Assembly (NCBI RefSeq): GCF_007827815.1 | Contig: NZ_VITH01000019.1 | Location: forward strand, 1-64,000 | Direction: 5' to 3' | Source of the DNA: Azospirillum brasilense | Lineage (GTDB): Bacteria; Pseudomonadota; Alphaproteobacteria; Azospirillales; Azospirillaceae | DNA length: 64,000 nt | Part shown: one piece after another, positions 40,226-48,182 of the stretch | How positions within the stretch are numbered: position 1 is the first letter of the stretch | Layout of the letters: every line of letters starts with the position of its first letter | Notes under the pieces: generated by a model | Seen by the model: the letters and a program-made list of their open reading frames with translations, nothing else | Told to the model about the DNA's origin: nothing | The model's database searches: none | Position numbers and translations under genes: made by a program

Positions 40226-41375
40226 GGACGAGCACTCAGCGACGGAAAACGGTGTGGACGGCGGCGAGGGGAACGGCGACGGAAGCGGCGACGGCAAGGC
40301 GCTGCGGCGGGGCTGGACGACGGGCGCCTGCGCCACCGCCGCCACGCGGGCGGCCTGCGGGGCGCTGTTCTCCGGCGACTTCCCCGATCCGGTGACGGTA
40401 ACCCTGCCCGGTGGCCAGACGCCAGCCTTCGCGCTCGCCTGGACGGAGCGCGGCGAGGGCTGGGCGGCGGCGGGCGTGGTCAAGGACGCCGGCGACGACC
40501 CGGATGTCACCCACGGCGCGTTGATCCGCGCCCGCGTCAGCCGCGCCAAACCCGGCCAGGGCGTGGTCTTCCGCGCGGGCGAGGGGGTGGGCACGGTGAC
40601 CCGACCCGGCCTGCCGGTTCCGGTCGGCGAGCCGGCCATCAACCCGGTGCCCCGCGCCATGATCCGCCAAGCGGTCGCGGAGGCCGCGGCGCTGGCCGGG
40701 GAGGCCCCCGACGTCGTCGTCGAAGTGTCGGTGGAGAATGGGGAGGCGCTGGCCCGCCGCACCATGAACCCGCGTCTGGGCATCCTCGGCGGCCTGTCGA
40801 TCCTTGGGACGACGGGAATCGTCGTGCCCTATTCCTGCGCGGCCTGGATCGCCTCGATCCAGCGCGGCGTCGATGTGGCGCGGGCGGCCGGGCTGGGCCA
40901 CGTCGCGGCCTGCACCGGCGACACCTCGGAAAAGGCGGTCGTCGCGCGCTACGGCCTGCCCGAGCACGCGCTGCTCGACATGGGTGACTTCGCGGGGGGC
41001 ACGCTGAAGTACCTGCGCCGCCACCCGATCCCGCGCCTGACCCTGTGCGGCGGCTTCGCCAAGTTCGGGAAGCTGGCGCGCGGCCTGCTCGATCTGCATT
41101 CCAAGCGCGGCAGCGTCGATCTCGACTGGCTGGCCGACCGCATGGCCGAGCTGGGAGCCGCTCCCGACACCGTGGCCGAGGCCCGCGCCGCCAACACCGC
41201 CGCGCAGGTCCTGAGCATCGCCGGGGGCGCCGGCCTGCCGCTGGCCGACCGCGTGGCGGCGCTGGCGCAACGCACGGCGCTGGAGACGCTGGACGGCGCC
41301 CCCGTGTCGGTCGAGGTGCTGGTCACCGACCGCCAGGGCACCATCGTCGGCGGTTCCGGCTGGGCGGGACCTTAA
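40224..41375 (+). CDS. cbiD: Cobalt-precorrin-5B C1-methyltransferase CbiD
   Basis: CbiD methylates C-1 of the corrin ring and is typical of the early-cobalt (anaerobic) pathway. The 383-residue protein has LRRGWTTGACATAATRAA, NPRLGILGGLSILGTTGIV, ACTGDTSEKA and LCGGFAKFGKLARG, all CbiD hallmarks. The start at 40224 gives a Gly/Asp-rich N-terminal extension; a GTG at 40254 is an alternative. It lies alone on the plus strand, head-to-head with cobA and convergent with cobM, only 5 bp apart. CobF, the usual C-1 enzyme of aerobic organisms, is absent from the window. Confidence 0.93.
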   Translation: MDEHSATENGVDGGEGNGDGSGDGKALRRGWTTGACATAATRAACGALFSGDFPDPVTVTLPGGQTPAFALAWTERGEGWAAAGVVKDAGDDPDVTHGALIRARVSRAKPGQGVVFRAGEGVGTVTRPGLPVPVGEPAINPVPRAMIRQAVAEAAALAGEAPDVVVEVSVENGEALARRTMNPRLGILGGLSILGTTGIVVPYSCAAWIASIQRGVDVARAAGLGHVAACTGDTSEKAVVARYGLPEHALLDMGDFAGGTLKYLRRHPIPRLTLCGGFAKFGKLARGLLDLHSKRGSVDLDWLADRMAELGAAPDTVAEARAANTAAQVLSIAGGAGLPLADRVAALAQRTALETLDGAPVSVEVLVTDRQGTIVGGSGWAGP

Positions 41376-41380
41376 TCCCT

Positions 41381-42142
41381 TCACTCCCCCAGCCCCCGGT
41401 AGCGGCGCACATGCGACCCGTCGTAGAGCGCGCTGCACCGGAAATCTTCCACCCCCAGCGCCGGGCCGACCAGGATCAGGGCGGTGCGCTCCATCGGCGA
41501 GTCCGCCACCTTGGTGGCGATGTCGGCCAGCGTGCCGCGCAGCACGCGCTCGTCCGGCCAAGTCGCCCGGTAGACCACCGCGGCCGGGCAGTCCGCGCCG
41601 TAGAGCGGGGTCAGGCGCTCCACCACACGGTCGATGACGTGGATCGACAGGTGGATGGCCAGCGTGGCGCCCGACCGCCCCAGAACCTCCAAAGTCTCGT
41701 TCGTCGGCATGGCCGAGGCCCGGCCTTCCGTGCGTGTCAAAATCAGCGTCTGGCTGACCTCCGGCAGGGTCAGCTCCCGCCCCAGCGCGGCCGAGGCCGC
41801 GGCGAAGGCCGGCACGCCCGGCGTGATGTCGTAGGGGATTCCCAGCTCCCGCAGCGCCCGCGTCTGCTCGCCGAGCGCGCTGTAGACCGACAGGTCGCCG
41901 GAATGCAGCCGCGCCACCTCCTGCCCGGCCGCGTGCGCGGCCTTGAACTCGGCGACGATCTGGTCGAGCGTCAGCGGGGCGGTGTCGATGATCCGGGCGC
42001 CCGGCGGGGCGTGGGCGATGATCTCCTTCGGCACCAGCGACCCGGCGTAGAGGCAGACCGGGCAGGACGCGATCAGGTCGCGCCCGCGCAGGGTCAGCAG
42101 GTCGGGCGCGCCCGGTCCGGCGCCGATGAAATGCACGGTCAT
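41381..42142 (-). CDS. cobM: Precorrin-4 C11-methyltransferase
   Basis: CobM methylates C-11 of precorrin-4. The 253-residue methyltransferase shows VHFIGAGPGAPDLLTLRGRD at the N-terminus, AGSLVPKEI, VARLHSGDLSVYSALGEQ, ITPGVPAFAAASAALGREL and SPMERTALILVGPAL, which match CobM/CbiF. The ATG at 42140-42142 overlaps the cobE stop by 4 bases (ATGA), so it is the last of cobL-cobE-cobM; a TTG at 42151 in frame is not needed. Convergent with cbiD. Confidence 0.95.
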   Translation of the reverse strand: MTVHFIGAGPGAPDLLTLRGRDLIASCPVCLYAGSLVPKEIIAHAPPGARIIDTAPLTLDQIVAEFKAAHAAGQEVARLHSGDLSVYSALGEQTRALRELGIPYDITPGVPAFAAASAALGRELTLPEVSQTLILTRTEGRASAMPTNETLEVLGRSGATLAIHLSIHVIDRVVERLTPLYGADCPAAVVYRATWPDERVLRGTLADIATKVADSPMERTALILVGPALGVEDFRCSALYDGSHVRRYRGLGE

Positions 42143-42549
42143 GCGAAACAATCCCTGGAAATCGCCAGCGCGCAGGTGGCACGCGGGGTGGAACGGCGCG
42201 GCAGCAATAGGGTGGAGCCCGGCCCGGCGGCGGCCAGCGCCGCGGCCTCCGCGACCGAGGCGACGCCCACGGCGGCCTCGACGCGGGTGGAGCGGGTCAG
42301 CACCCGGTCCTGAGCCGCCATCAACGCTGAATCGTCAACGAACCGCAGCGGCAGGGCGAGCAGATGCGCCGCCTCCGCCACACCGGCTTCGTTGCGCTTG
42401 CGCATCGGTGCCGCCAATTGCACGGCGCGGCGCGCGCCTTCGTCCAGCGCGGCTTCCTCGAAGGCGGCGCGGAGCAGCCCGGCGATCTCGTCGCCAGGGC
42501 AGCCGGCTCGGCAGCCGATGCCCGCCGCGATGAAGCGATCCGCCGTCAC
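42139..42549 (-). CDS. cobE: Cobalamin biosynthesis protein CobE
   Basis: A 136-residue CobE/CbiG-C-like protein. It opens DRFIAAGIGCRAGCPGDEIA and has APMRKRNEAGVAEAAHLLAL and STRVEAAVGVASVAEAAALA, the pattern of the GbiG_C/CobE family; CobE is required for B12 synthesis in Pseudomonas, with a still poorly defined role. The start is GTG at 42547-42549, overlapping the cobL stop as GTGA, a second translational coupling in this operon. Confidence 0.88.
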   Translation of the reverse strand: MTADRFIAAGIGCRAGCPGDEIAGLLRAAFEEAALDEGARRAVQLAAPMRKRNEAGVAEAAHLLALPLRFVDDSALMAAQDRVLTRSTRVEAAVGVASVAEAAALAAAGPGSTLLLPRRSTPRATCALAISRDCFA

Positions 42550-43772
42550 TGCGGCTTCTCCGCCAGCCACAGCGTGACCGGCATCAGCGGGCGCCAGCCG
42601 GTGAAGCCGCCGATGGGCGCGGCGCGGCTGACGGCGATCTGCGACAACTGCCCGCCCAGCCGCTTGTGGGTGGCGATCAGCATGGCCTCGCTCTCCAGCG
42701 TCACGGCGTTGGCGACGATCCGCCCGCCGGGCTGCAGCGCCGACCAGCAGGCGTCCAGCACCCCGTCGTTGGTCAGCCCGCCGCCGATGAACACGGCGTC
42801 CGGCGCCGGCAGCCCGTCCAACGCCTCCGGCGCCTTGCCGCGCACCAGGTCCAGCCCTGGCACGCCGAAGGCGGCGGCGTTGGCGAGGATGCGGGCGGCG
42901 CGGTCGGCCTTGTGCTCCACCGCAATGGCGCGGTTGGTCGGGTCGCTCAGCATCCATTCGACGCCGATGGAACCGGAGCCGGCGCCGATGTCCCACAGCA
43001 GCTCGCCGCGGCGCGGCGCCAGCCAGGACAGGGTGACGGCGCGGATTTCGCGCTTGGTGATCTGGCCGTCATGCTCGAACCAGTCGTCGGGCAGGCCCGG
43101 CGTGCGCGGCAGGGCGCGGGCGCCGGAGGCGGCGACGCACTCCACCGCCAGCGTGTTCAGGTCGGCCACGCGCTCCGCCGACCACTCTTCCGCCGTCGCA
43201 ACGAGGCAGCGCTCGCGCGGCCCGCCCATCGATTCCAGAGCCGTCAGGCGCGACGGTCCGAAGCCGCGCGCCGTCAGCAGCGCCGCCAGCTTGGCCGGGG
43301 TCGTTCCGTCCCAGCACAGAACCAGCAGCCGTGCCCCCGGTTGCAGATGCGGAATGACCAGCTCCAGCGGGCGTCCGTGCACGGTCAGGGTGCCGCAGTC
43401 CTGCAACGGCCAGCCCAGGCGGGCGGCGGCGAGGCTGAAGGATGACGGGGCCGGAACGATCGACAGTTCCTCAACCGGAACGAGTTTCGACAGGGTGGCG
43501 CCGATGCCGTACCAGGACGGGTCGCCGCTCGCCAGCACGCAGACCCGTTGGCCGCGCCGCGCCCGCAGGGCGGGGTAGGCGTCCGACAGGGGGGAGGGCC
43601 AGGGCAACCGCTCCTGCCCGCTCAACTCAGGCACCAGCGCCAGATGGCGGGCGCCGCCGGCCAGAAGCTCGGCGCCTTCCACCAGCGCGCGTGCGGCGGG
43701 CGACAGACCGTCCCACCCGTCCTCGCCGATGCCGACGACGCTCAGCCAGCGCCCCGGTCCTGTGCTAATCAT
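42546..43772 (-). CDS. cobL: Precorrin-6Y C5,15-methyltransferase (decarboxylating)
   Basis: CobL is bifunctional: it methylates C-5 and C-15 and decarboxylates the C-12 acetate. The 408-residue protein combines an N-terminal CbiE-type methyltransferase (about 1-200: WLSVVGIGEDGWDGLSPAAR, VLASGDPSWYGIGATL) and a C-terminal CbiT-type SAM domain (about 215-405: LWDIGAGSGSIGVEWML, DAVFIGGGLTNDGVLDACW). The ATG at 43770-43772 is chosen over a TTG start at 43793 that would overlap the divergent cobK's ribosome site. First gene of cobL-cobE-cobM. Confidence 0.95.
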   Translation of the reverse strand: MISTGPGRWLSVVGIGEDGWDGLSPAARALVEGAELLAGGARHLALVPELSGQERLPWPSPLSDAYPALRARRGQRVCVLASGDPSWYGIGATLSKLVPVEELSIVPAPSSFSLAAARLGWPLQDCGTLTVHGRPLELVIPHLQPGARLLVLCWDGTTPAKLAALLTARGFGPSRLTALESMGGPRERCLVATAEEWSAERVADLNTLAVECVAASGARALPRTPGLPDDWFEHDGQITKREIRAVTLSWLAPRRGELLWDIGAGSGSIGVEWMLSDPTNRAIAVEHKADRAARILANAAAFGVPGLDLVRGKAPEALDGLPAPDAVFIGGGLTNDGVLDACWSALQPGGRIVANAVTLESEAMLIATHKRLGGQLSQIAVSRAAPIGGFTGWRPLMPVTLWLAEKPQ

Positions 43773-43795
43773 GGCGCACCCCAAGGAGGACAAGC

Positions 43796-44530
43796 ATGAA
43801 GGCGCTGATTCTGGGCGGCACCACTGAGGCCACGGCGCTGGCCCGCCTGCTGAGCGGGCACCCGCGCATCGACGCGGCGGTGTCGCTGGCCGGGCGGACC
43901 AAGAAGCCGGTTCTGCCGCCCCTGCCGACCCGCATCGGCGGCTTCGGCGGGGTGGACGGCTTGGCGGCGCATCTTGTGGAGACCGGCATCGGCGCGGTGG
44001 TGGACGCCACGCATCCCTTCGCCGACCAGATCTCCGCCAACGCCGCGGCGGCCTGCGCGCGGGTGGGCGTGCCGCTGCTGGTGCTGACCCGCAAGCCGTG
44101 GGAACCGGGCGCGGGCGACCGCTGGATCGGCGTGCCGGACATGGCCGCCGCCGCCGAGGCGCTGCGCCCGCTGGGCGGGACCGTCTTCCTGACCATCGGC
44201 CGTCAGGAGGTCGCGGCCTTCGAGGCGGTGCCGGACAAGCGCTACCTGATCCGCGCCGTCGACCCGCCGGAACCGCCGCCGAACCTGCCGGATCACCGCC
44301 TGATCCTCGACCGCGGCCCCTTCACGCTGGAGGGGGAGGCGGCGTTGCTGGCAAAGCATCGGGTGGAGGTCATGGTCAGCAAGAACAGCGGCGGGAGCGC
44401 CACGGAAGCGAAGCTGGAGGCGGCGCGCCGCCGGGGCATTCCCGTGGTGATGGTCGAACGCCCAAAGGGTAATGGCGTGGCTGAGGTGCACGATGCTGAG
44501 GCGGCACTCAGGTGGTTGGAAGGGCTGTAG
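43796..44530 (+). CDS. cobK: Precorrin-6A reductase
   Basis: CobK reduces precorrin-6A to precorrin-6B with NADPH. The 244-residue protein opens MKALILGGTTEATALARLLS, has RIGGFGGVDGLAAHL, the DATHPFADQISANAAAAC signature and the C-terminal VEVMVSKNSGGSATEAKLEA block. AAGGAGG at 43782-43788 is its ribosome site. It is divergent from cobL with a gap of 23 bp and convergent with cobJ across a REP-like palindrome, so it stands as a single-gene unit between two minus-strand cob operons. Confidence 0.95.
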   Translation: MKALILGGTTEATALARLLSGHPRIDAAVSLAGRTKKPVLPPLPTRIGGFGGVDGLAAHLVETGIGAVVDATHPFADQISANAAAACARVGVPLLVLTRKPWEPGAGDRWIGVPDMAAAAEALRPLGGTVFLTIGRQEVAAFEAVPDKRYLIRAVDPPEPPPNLPDHRLILDRGPFTLEGEAALLAKHRVEVMVSKNSGGSATEAKLEAARRRGIPVVMVERPKGNGVAEVHDAEAALRWLEGL

Positions 44531-44536
44531 AGTCGG

Positions 44537-44620
44537 GCCCCCCTCCCGACCTCCCCCCGCTGCGCAGGGGGAGGAGATGATTCCCTCCCCTGCAAAGCGG
44601 GGGAGGGTTAGGGTGGGGGC
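44537..44620. repeat. REP-like palindromic repeat between cobK and cobJ
   Basis: Two GC-rich palindromes (CCTCCCCCCGC/GCAGGGGGAGG and CCCTCCCC/GGGGAGGG) followed by TTAGGGTGGGGG. It shares the core TTCCCTCCCCTGC-n-AGCGGGGGAGGGTTAGGG with the copy at 56110. Placed between convergent stops, it could act as a bidirectional terminator or mRNA-stabilising stem. Confidence 0.75.
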
Positions 44621-44637
44621 AACGGTCGGCGACACCT

Positions 44638-45417
44638 TCACCCCCGCACCGCATAGCTGCGCGGCGTGTAGACCCACGGCTGCGCGCCCTCGCGCGGCAC
44701 CAGCCGGGTGTGCGAGGCGCCGATGATGACGCAGGTCCGCATGTCGGCCTGCGCCGCGTCCACCGCACCCAGCGTCGTGATCGTCAGCGCCTCGTCGGGG
44801 CGGCCGACCGCCCGGGCGAGGATCACCGGCGTCTCCGGCGAGCGGAGGTCGCGCAGCGCGTCGAAGGCGGCGCCGAGCTGCCAGGGGCGGGCGCGGCTGA
44901 TCGGGTTGTAGAGCGCGATGACGAAATCCGCCTCCGCCGCCAGACGCAGGCGCTTCAGCACCACGTCCCACGGCTTCAGGTTGTCGGACAGCGAGATGGC
45001 GCAGAAATCATGGCCGAGCGGTGCGCCGGCCCGTGCCGCCGCCGCCTGCATCGCGGAGATGCCGGGATCGACCGACAGCGGCACGCGGTGCCACGCCGCG
45101 GGCGCGGCGGGATCGTCCAGCGCCTCGAACACGGCGGCGGCCATGGCGAAGATTCCGGGATCGCCGCCCGACACCACCGCCACCCGGCGGCCCTCCGCGG
45201 CCAGTTCAAGGGCGTGGCGGGCGCGGTCCAGCTCCACCCGGTTGTCGGAGGCGTGGCGCACCTGCGGCCCCGGCGGCACGCGGTCCACATAGGGGAAATA
45301 GCCGACGAGGTCGGTTGCCTCGGCCAGATCGCGCCGGGCCTCCGGGGTCAGCCAGTCCTCGGTGCCGGGGCCGAGCCCCACCACCTTCAACCATCCGTTT
45401 TGAGGATCGGCGGTCAT
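44638..45417 (-). CDS. cobJ: Precorrin-3B C17-methyltransferase
   Basis: CobJ methylates C-17 with ring contraction. The 259-residue protein has WLKVVGLGPGTEDWLTPEAR, LVGYFPYVDRVPP, VAVVSGGDPGIFAMAAAVFE, the VDPGISAMQAAAARAGAPLG block and DFVIALYNPISRARPWQL, as in CobJ/CbiH. The ATG at 45415-45417 overlaps the cobI stop by 4 bases (ATGA). It is the last gene of the cobW-N-G-H-I-J operon. Confidence 0.95.
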   Translation of the reverse strand: MTADPQNGWLKVVGLGPGTEDWLTPEARRDLAEATDLVGYFPYVDRVPPGPQVRHASDNRVELDRARHALELAAEGRRVAVVSGGDPGIFAMAAAVFEALDDPAAPAAWHRVPLSVDPGISAMQAAAARAGAPLGHDFCAISLSDNLKPWDVVLKRLRLAAEADFVIALYNPISRARPWQLGAAFDALRDLRSPETPVILARAVGRPDEALTITTLGAVDAAQADMRTCVIIGASHTRLVPREGAQPWVYTPRSYAVRG

Positions 45418-46154
45418 CGCCGCAGCCCCTCGCCGGGGATGACGATCTGCGAGAAGTAGGGGGCGGTCTCCGGCGCCTCGCGAAAGGGCATGACGCGCTG
45501 GTCGGCCATGCTCGCCCGCTCGATGTACCAGGCGCGGTCGGCCAGCCCGGCGGCCTCCACGGCGCGGCGGACCTTCGGCAGGTTCTGGCCCAGTTTCATG
45601 ATGACCGCGGCGTCGGCGTTGCGCAGCGCGCGCAGCAGCGCCTCCTCCCCCAGCGTGCCGGGGATGACCGACAGCACGTCGTCGCGCAGAGTCAGCGGGC
45701 GCGGCAGCAGCGAGGCGCTGCACATCATCGATGTCACGCCCGGCACCACCTCTGTCGGAAAACGCGAGGCCAGCCGCAGGAACAGATGCATGAAGCTGCC
45801 GTAGAAGAAGGCGTCGCCCTCGTTCAGCGCGGCGATGGAACGGCCGGCGGCGAGATGCTCGGCCAGCTGCTCGGCGGACTCGTCGAAGAAGGCCTCGATC
45901 TGGCGGCCGTAATCGGGGTGGCTGGGCGGCAGCTCGACCGTCACCGGATAGACCATCGGCAGCTCGATGTGCTCCGCCGTGATGCAGCCGTCGGCAATGC
46001 GCCGAGCCTGTCCGGAGGTGCCGCGCTTGCAGAAATAGGCGACCACCGGGCAGGCGCCGATGGTGCGCATGGCGCGCACGGTCATCAGGTCCGGGTCGCC
46101 GGGGCCGACGCTGACGCCGTAGAGGGTGCCGGTGGGTGAGGTGTCGTTGCTCAT
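45414..46154 (-). CDS. cobI: Precorrin-2 C20-methyltransferase
   Basis: CobI methylates C-20 of precorrin-2, making precorrin-3A. The 246-residue protein has GTLYGVSVGPGDPDLMTVRA, VAYFCKRGTSGQARRIA, AALNEGDAFFYGSFMHLFLR and TEVVPGVTSMMCSASLL, all standard CobI/CbiL motifs. The ATG at 46152-46154 overlaps the cobH stop by one base (TAATG). Start and coupling are clear. Confidence 0.95.
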   Translation of the reverse strand: MSNDTSPTGTLYGVSVGPGDPDLMTVRAMRTIGACPVVAYFCKRGTSGQARRIADGCITAEHIELPMVYPVTVELPPSHPDYGRQIEAFFDESAEQLAEHLAAGRSIAALNEGDAFFYGSFMHLFLRLASRFPTEVVPGVTSMMCSASLLPRPLTLRDDVLSVIPGTLGEEALLRALRNADAAVIMKLGQNLPKVRRAVEAAGLADRAWYIERASMADQRVMPFREAPETAPYFSQIVIPGEGLRR

Positions 46155-46795
46155 TATTCCACGTCGCTCGCCAGGGCGTTGACGGCCGCCGCCGCCATGG
46201 CGCTGCCGCCGCGCCGGCCCTTGATCGCCAGGAAGGGCAGGCCGAAGGGCGCCTCGGCCAGCGCATCCTTGCTTTCCGCAGCGCCCACGAAGCCGACCGG
46301 GAAGCCCAGCACCGCTGCCGGTTTCGGCGCGCCGTCGCGGATCATCTCCAGCAGCTTGAACAGGGCGGTCGGCGCGTTGCCGATGGCGACGACGGAACCG
46401 GCGAGCCGGGGCACCCACAGCTCCAGCGCGGCGGCGGAGCGGGTGTTCCCGACCTGTTTGGCAAGCTCCGGCACCGCCGGGTCGCGCAACGTGCAGACGA
46501 CGGGGTTGTCGGCCGGCAGCCGCGCCCGCGTGATGCCGTGGGCGACCATCTCGCTGTCGCAGAGGATCGCCGCGCCGCCGCGCAGAGCCGTCCGCGCCGC
46601 CGTCCCCACGTCGGGGGAGAACATCAGGTCCCGGGCCGCGTCCACCATGCCGCAGGCGTGGATGACGCGCACCGCCACCGCCTTCAGGTCGTCGGGGATG
46701 GCCGACAGGTCGGCCTCCGCCCGGATGGTGGCGAAGGACTGGCGGTAGATGGCCGCTCCATCGCGGATGTAGTCGTAAAGCGGCTCAGCGGACAC
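46154..46795 (-). CDS. cobH: Precorrin-8X methylmutase
   Basis: CobH moves the C-11 methyl to C-12, giving hydrogenobyrinic acid. The 213-residue protein contains YDYIRDGAAIYRQSFATIRA, VRVIHACGMVDAARDLMFS (with the catalytic His), GAAILCDSEMVAHGI, NTRSAAALELW and FPVGFVGAAESKDAL, typical of CobH/CbiC. A GTG at 46793-46795 is taken as start because AGGAG lies eight bases upstream; a TTG at 46810 gives five extra residues. It overlaps the cobG stop by 11 bp. Confidence 0.93.
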   Translation of the reverse strand: MSAEPLYDYIRDGAAIYRQSFATIRAEADLSAIPDDLKAVAVRVIHACGMVDAARDLMFSPDVGTAARTALRGGAAILCDSEMVAHGITRARLPADNPVVCTLRDPAVPELAKQVGNTRSAAALELWVPRLAGSVVAIGNAPTALFKLLEMIRDGAPKPAAVLGFPVGFVGAAESKDALAEAPFGLPFLAIKGRRGGSAMAAAAVNALASDVE

Positions 46796-48182
46796 GGGGC
46801 AACTCCTCAACAGACAGATCGGCCACGGCGGTGACGGCCTCGGACGGTGTCAGGCCGGACCGCCAGGGCGTGCCGCCGGGGGCGGCGTTCAGCGCGACGT
46901 CGTAGACGCCTTCCCGCGCGGTGAGCGTGACATCCGCCGCGCCGGGATGGGCGCAGCCCTTCGCGCAGCCGGAGACATGCACCATCCGCACCGCCTCCAG
47001 CAAGCCCGCCGCGCGCCCGGCGATGGCGAGGCCGTCCGCGTGGGTGTCGGTGGTGCCGACGTCGCAGCCGGTGACCCCGCTGCAGGCGGTGAGCTTCAGC
47101 CGGATGTCACCGTGGTCGAGGATGCCGCCGAGGGCGGCGGCTTTCTCCGCGGCGCCCTCCTGCGGGGCGGCCAGCAGCAGGGCGCGCCAGGGGGTGATGC
47201 GGATCTCGTGGGTGAGGGCGGCCAGCGCTTCCAGCTTGTCGCAGTTGAGGCGGCCAAAGGGGAAGGCGACGCCCAGCCAAGTGGGTTGGTGGCCGAGGAA
47301 GAGTCGGGTGGGCGATGTTGCCCCCTCCCTAACCCTCCCCCTCTGCGAGGGAGAGGGAACTGCCGCCGCCTCGCCCTCCACCGCCACCGGCGGGGGAGGG
47401 AGGGACCCGCGCGCCAGCGCGGGGGGGAGGGGGCCGGTCAGTATCCCCGCCACCCGCTCCCGCAACACCTCCCCCCCCAGCGCCTTGACCAGCCCGGCCA
47501 TGCGCCGCGGCGGCTCGGCCAGGGTCTGGCGAAGCTCCAGGAAGGCCCGCGCCAGCGCCGTCGCAAGCTCCACCAGATCGTCGGCGCGGCAGTGCCCCAG
47601 CACCACCGCTCCCTCAAAAGTTCCCCCCAGCCCGACGCGGAACAGCGGCCCGTCTGCCGCCTCCGCCACCGCGTCGAAGCGCACGTCGGTGCTGCTGTCG
47701 AACAGGGTGGCCTGCCCGCCGCCATCAACCAGCCAGCCGAACTTCGGCGGCAGCCGGTGGAGGTCCCGGTCGGCCGCCAGCCGGGCGTCGAGCGCCAGGG
47801 CGTAGGGGCGCACGTCCAGCACCGCCCTCCCGTCCAGCCCGGCGGTGGGCGAGGTCAGCACGTTGCGGACCGCCTCGCTCTCCGCGTCCTCCGAGACGTA
47901 GCCGAGCGCGCGAAGTTCGGCGACCAGCGCCGCCATGTCCGCCGCGGCGACGCCGCGCAGTTGCAGGTTGCCGCGGTGGCTGAGATCGACCAGACCGTTG
48001 CCGTAACGCCGCCCCAGCTCCGCGATCCGCGTCGCCGAGGCGGCGGGAAGCACCCCCGCCGGAACGCGCACGCGGACCAGCAGACCGTCGCCGACCTCCA
48101 TCGGGGCCAACACGCCGGGGCACATGCCGCGCCGGCGCGGCGGGTTAGGGCGCGGATTGCGGCGTTGGGTGATCGCGCTCAT
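46785..48182 (-). CDS. cobG: Precorrin-3B synthase CobG with translated REP insert
   Basis: CobG is an oxygen-dependent monooxygenase that hydroxylates C-20 and forms the gamma-lactone; it is the marker of the aerobic route. The 465-residue protein has two nitrite/sulfite-reductase-like halves: RRGMCPGVLAPMEVGDGLLV and GNGLVDLSHRGNLQLRGV in the first, and the siroheme/4Fe-4S-type C-x5-C (CSGVTGC) plus C-x3-C (GCAKGC) in the second. Between the halves, residues about 250-288 come from a REP-like palindrome translated in frame (rich in Pro, Arg, Gly, with PSPSQRGRVREGA). The ATG overlaps the cobN stop by 4 bases. Confidence 0.92.
   Translation of the reverse strand: MSAITQRRNPRPNPPRRRGMCPGVLAPMEVGDGLLVRVRVPAGVLPAASATRIAELGRRYGNGLVDLSHRGNLQLRGVAAADMAALVAELRALGYVSEDAESEAVRNVLTSPTAGLDGRAVLDVRPYALALDARLAADRDLHRLPPKFGWLVDGGGQATLFDSSTDVRFDAVAEAADGPLFRVGLGGTFEGAVVLGHCRADDLVELATALARAFLELRQTLAEPPRRMAGLVKALGGEVLRERVAGILTGPLPPALARGSLPPPPVAVEGEAAAVPSPSQRGRVREGATSPTRLFLGHQPTWLGVAFPFGRLNCDKLEALAALTHEIRITPWRALLLAAPQEGAAEKAAALGGILDHGDIRLKLTACSGVTGCDVGTTDTHADGLAIAGRAAGLLEAVRMVHVSGCAKGCAHPGAADVTLTAREGVYDVALNAAPGGTPWRSGLTPSEAVTAVADLSVEELPRVR
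47321..47434. repeat. REP-like palindrome inside cobG coding sequence
   Basis: A 114-bp GC-rich stretch with the CCCTCCCTAACCCTCCCC...GGGAGAGGG and GGGGGAGGGAGGG blocks of the intergenic repeats at 44537, 51588 and 56110. It keeps the cobG frame open and encodes a low-complexity linker. Confidence 0.75.
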
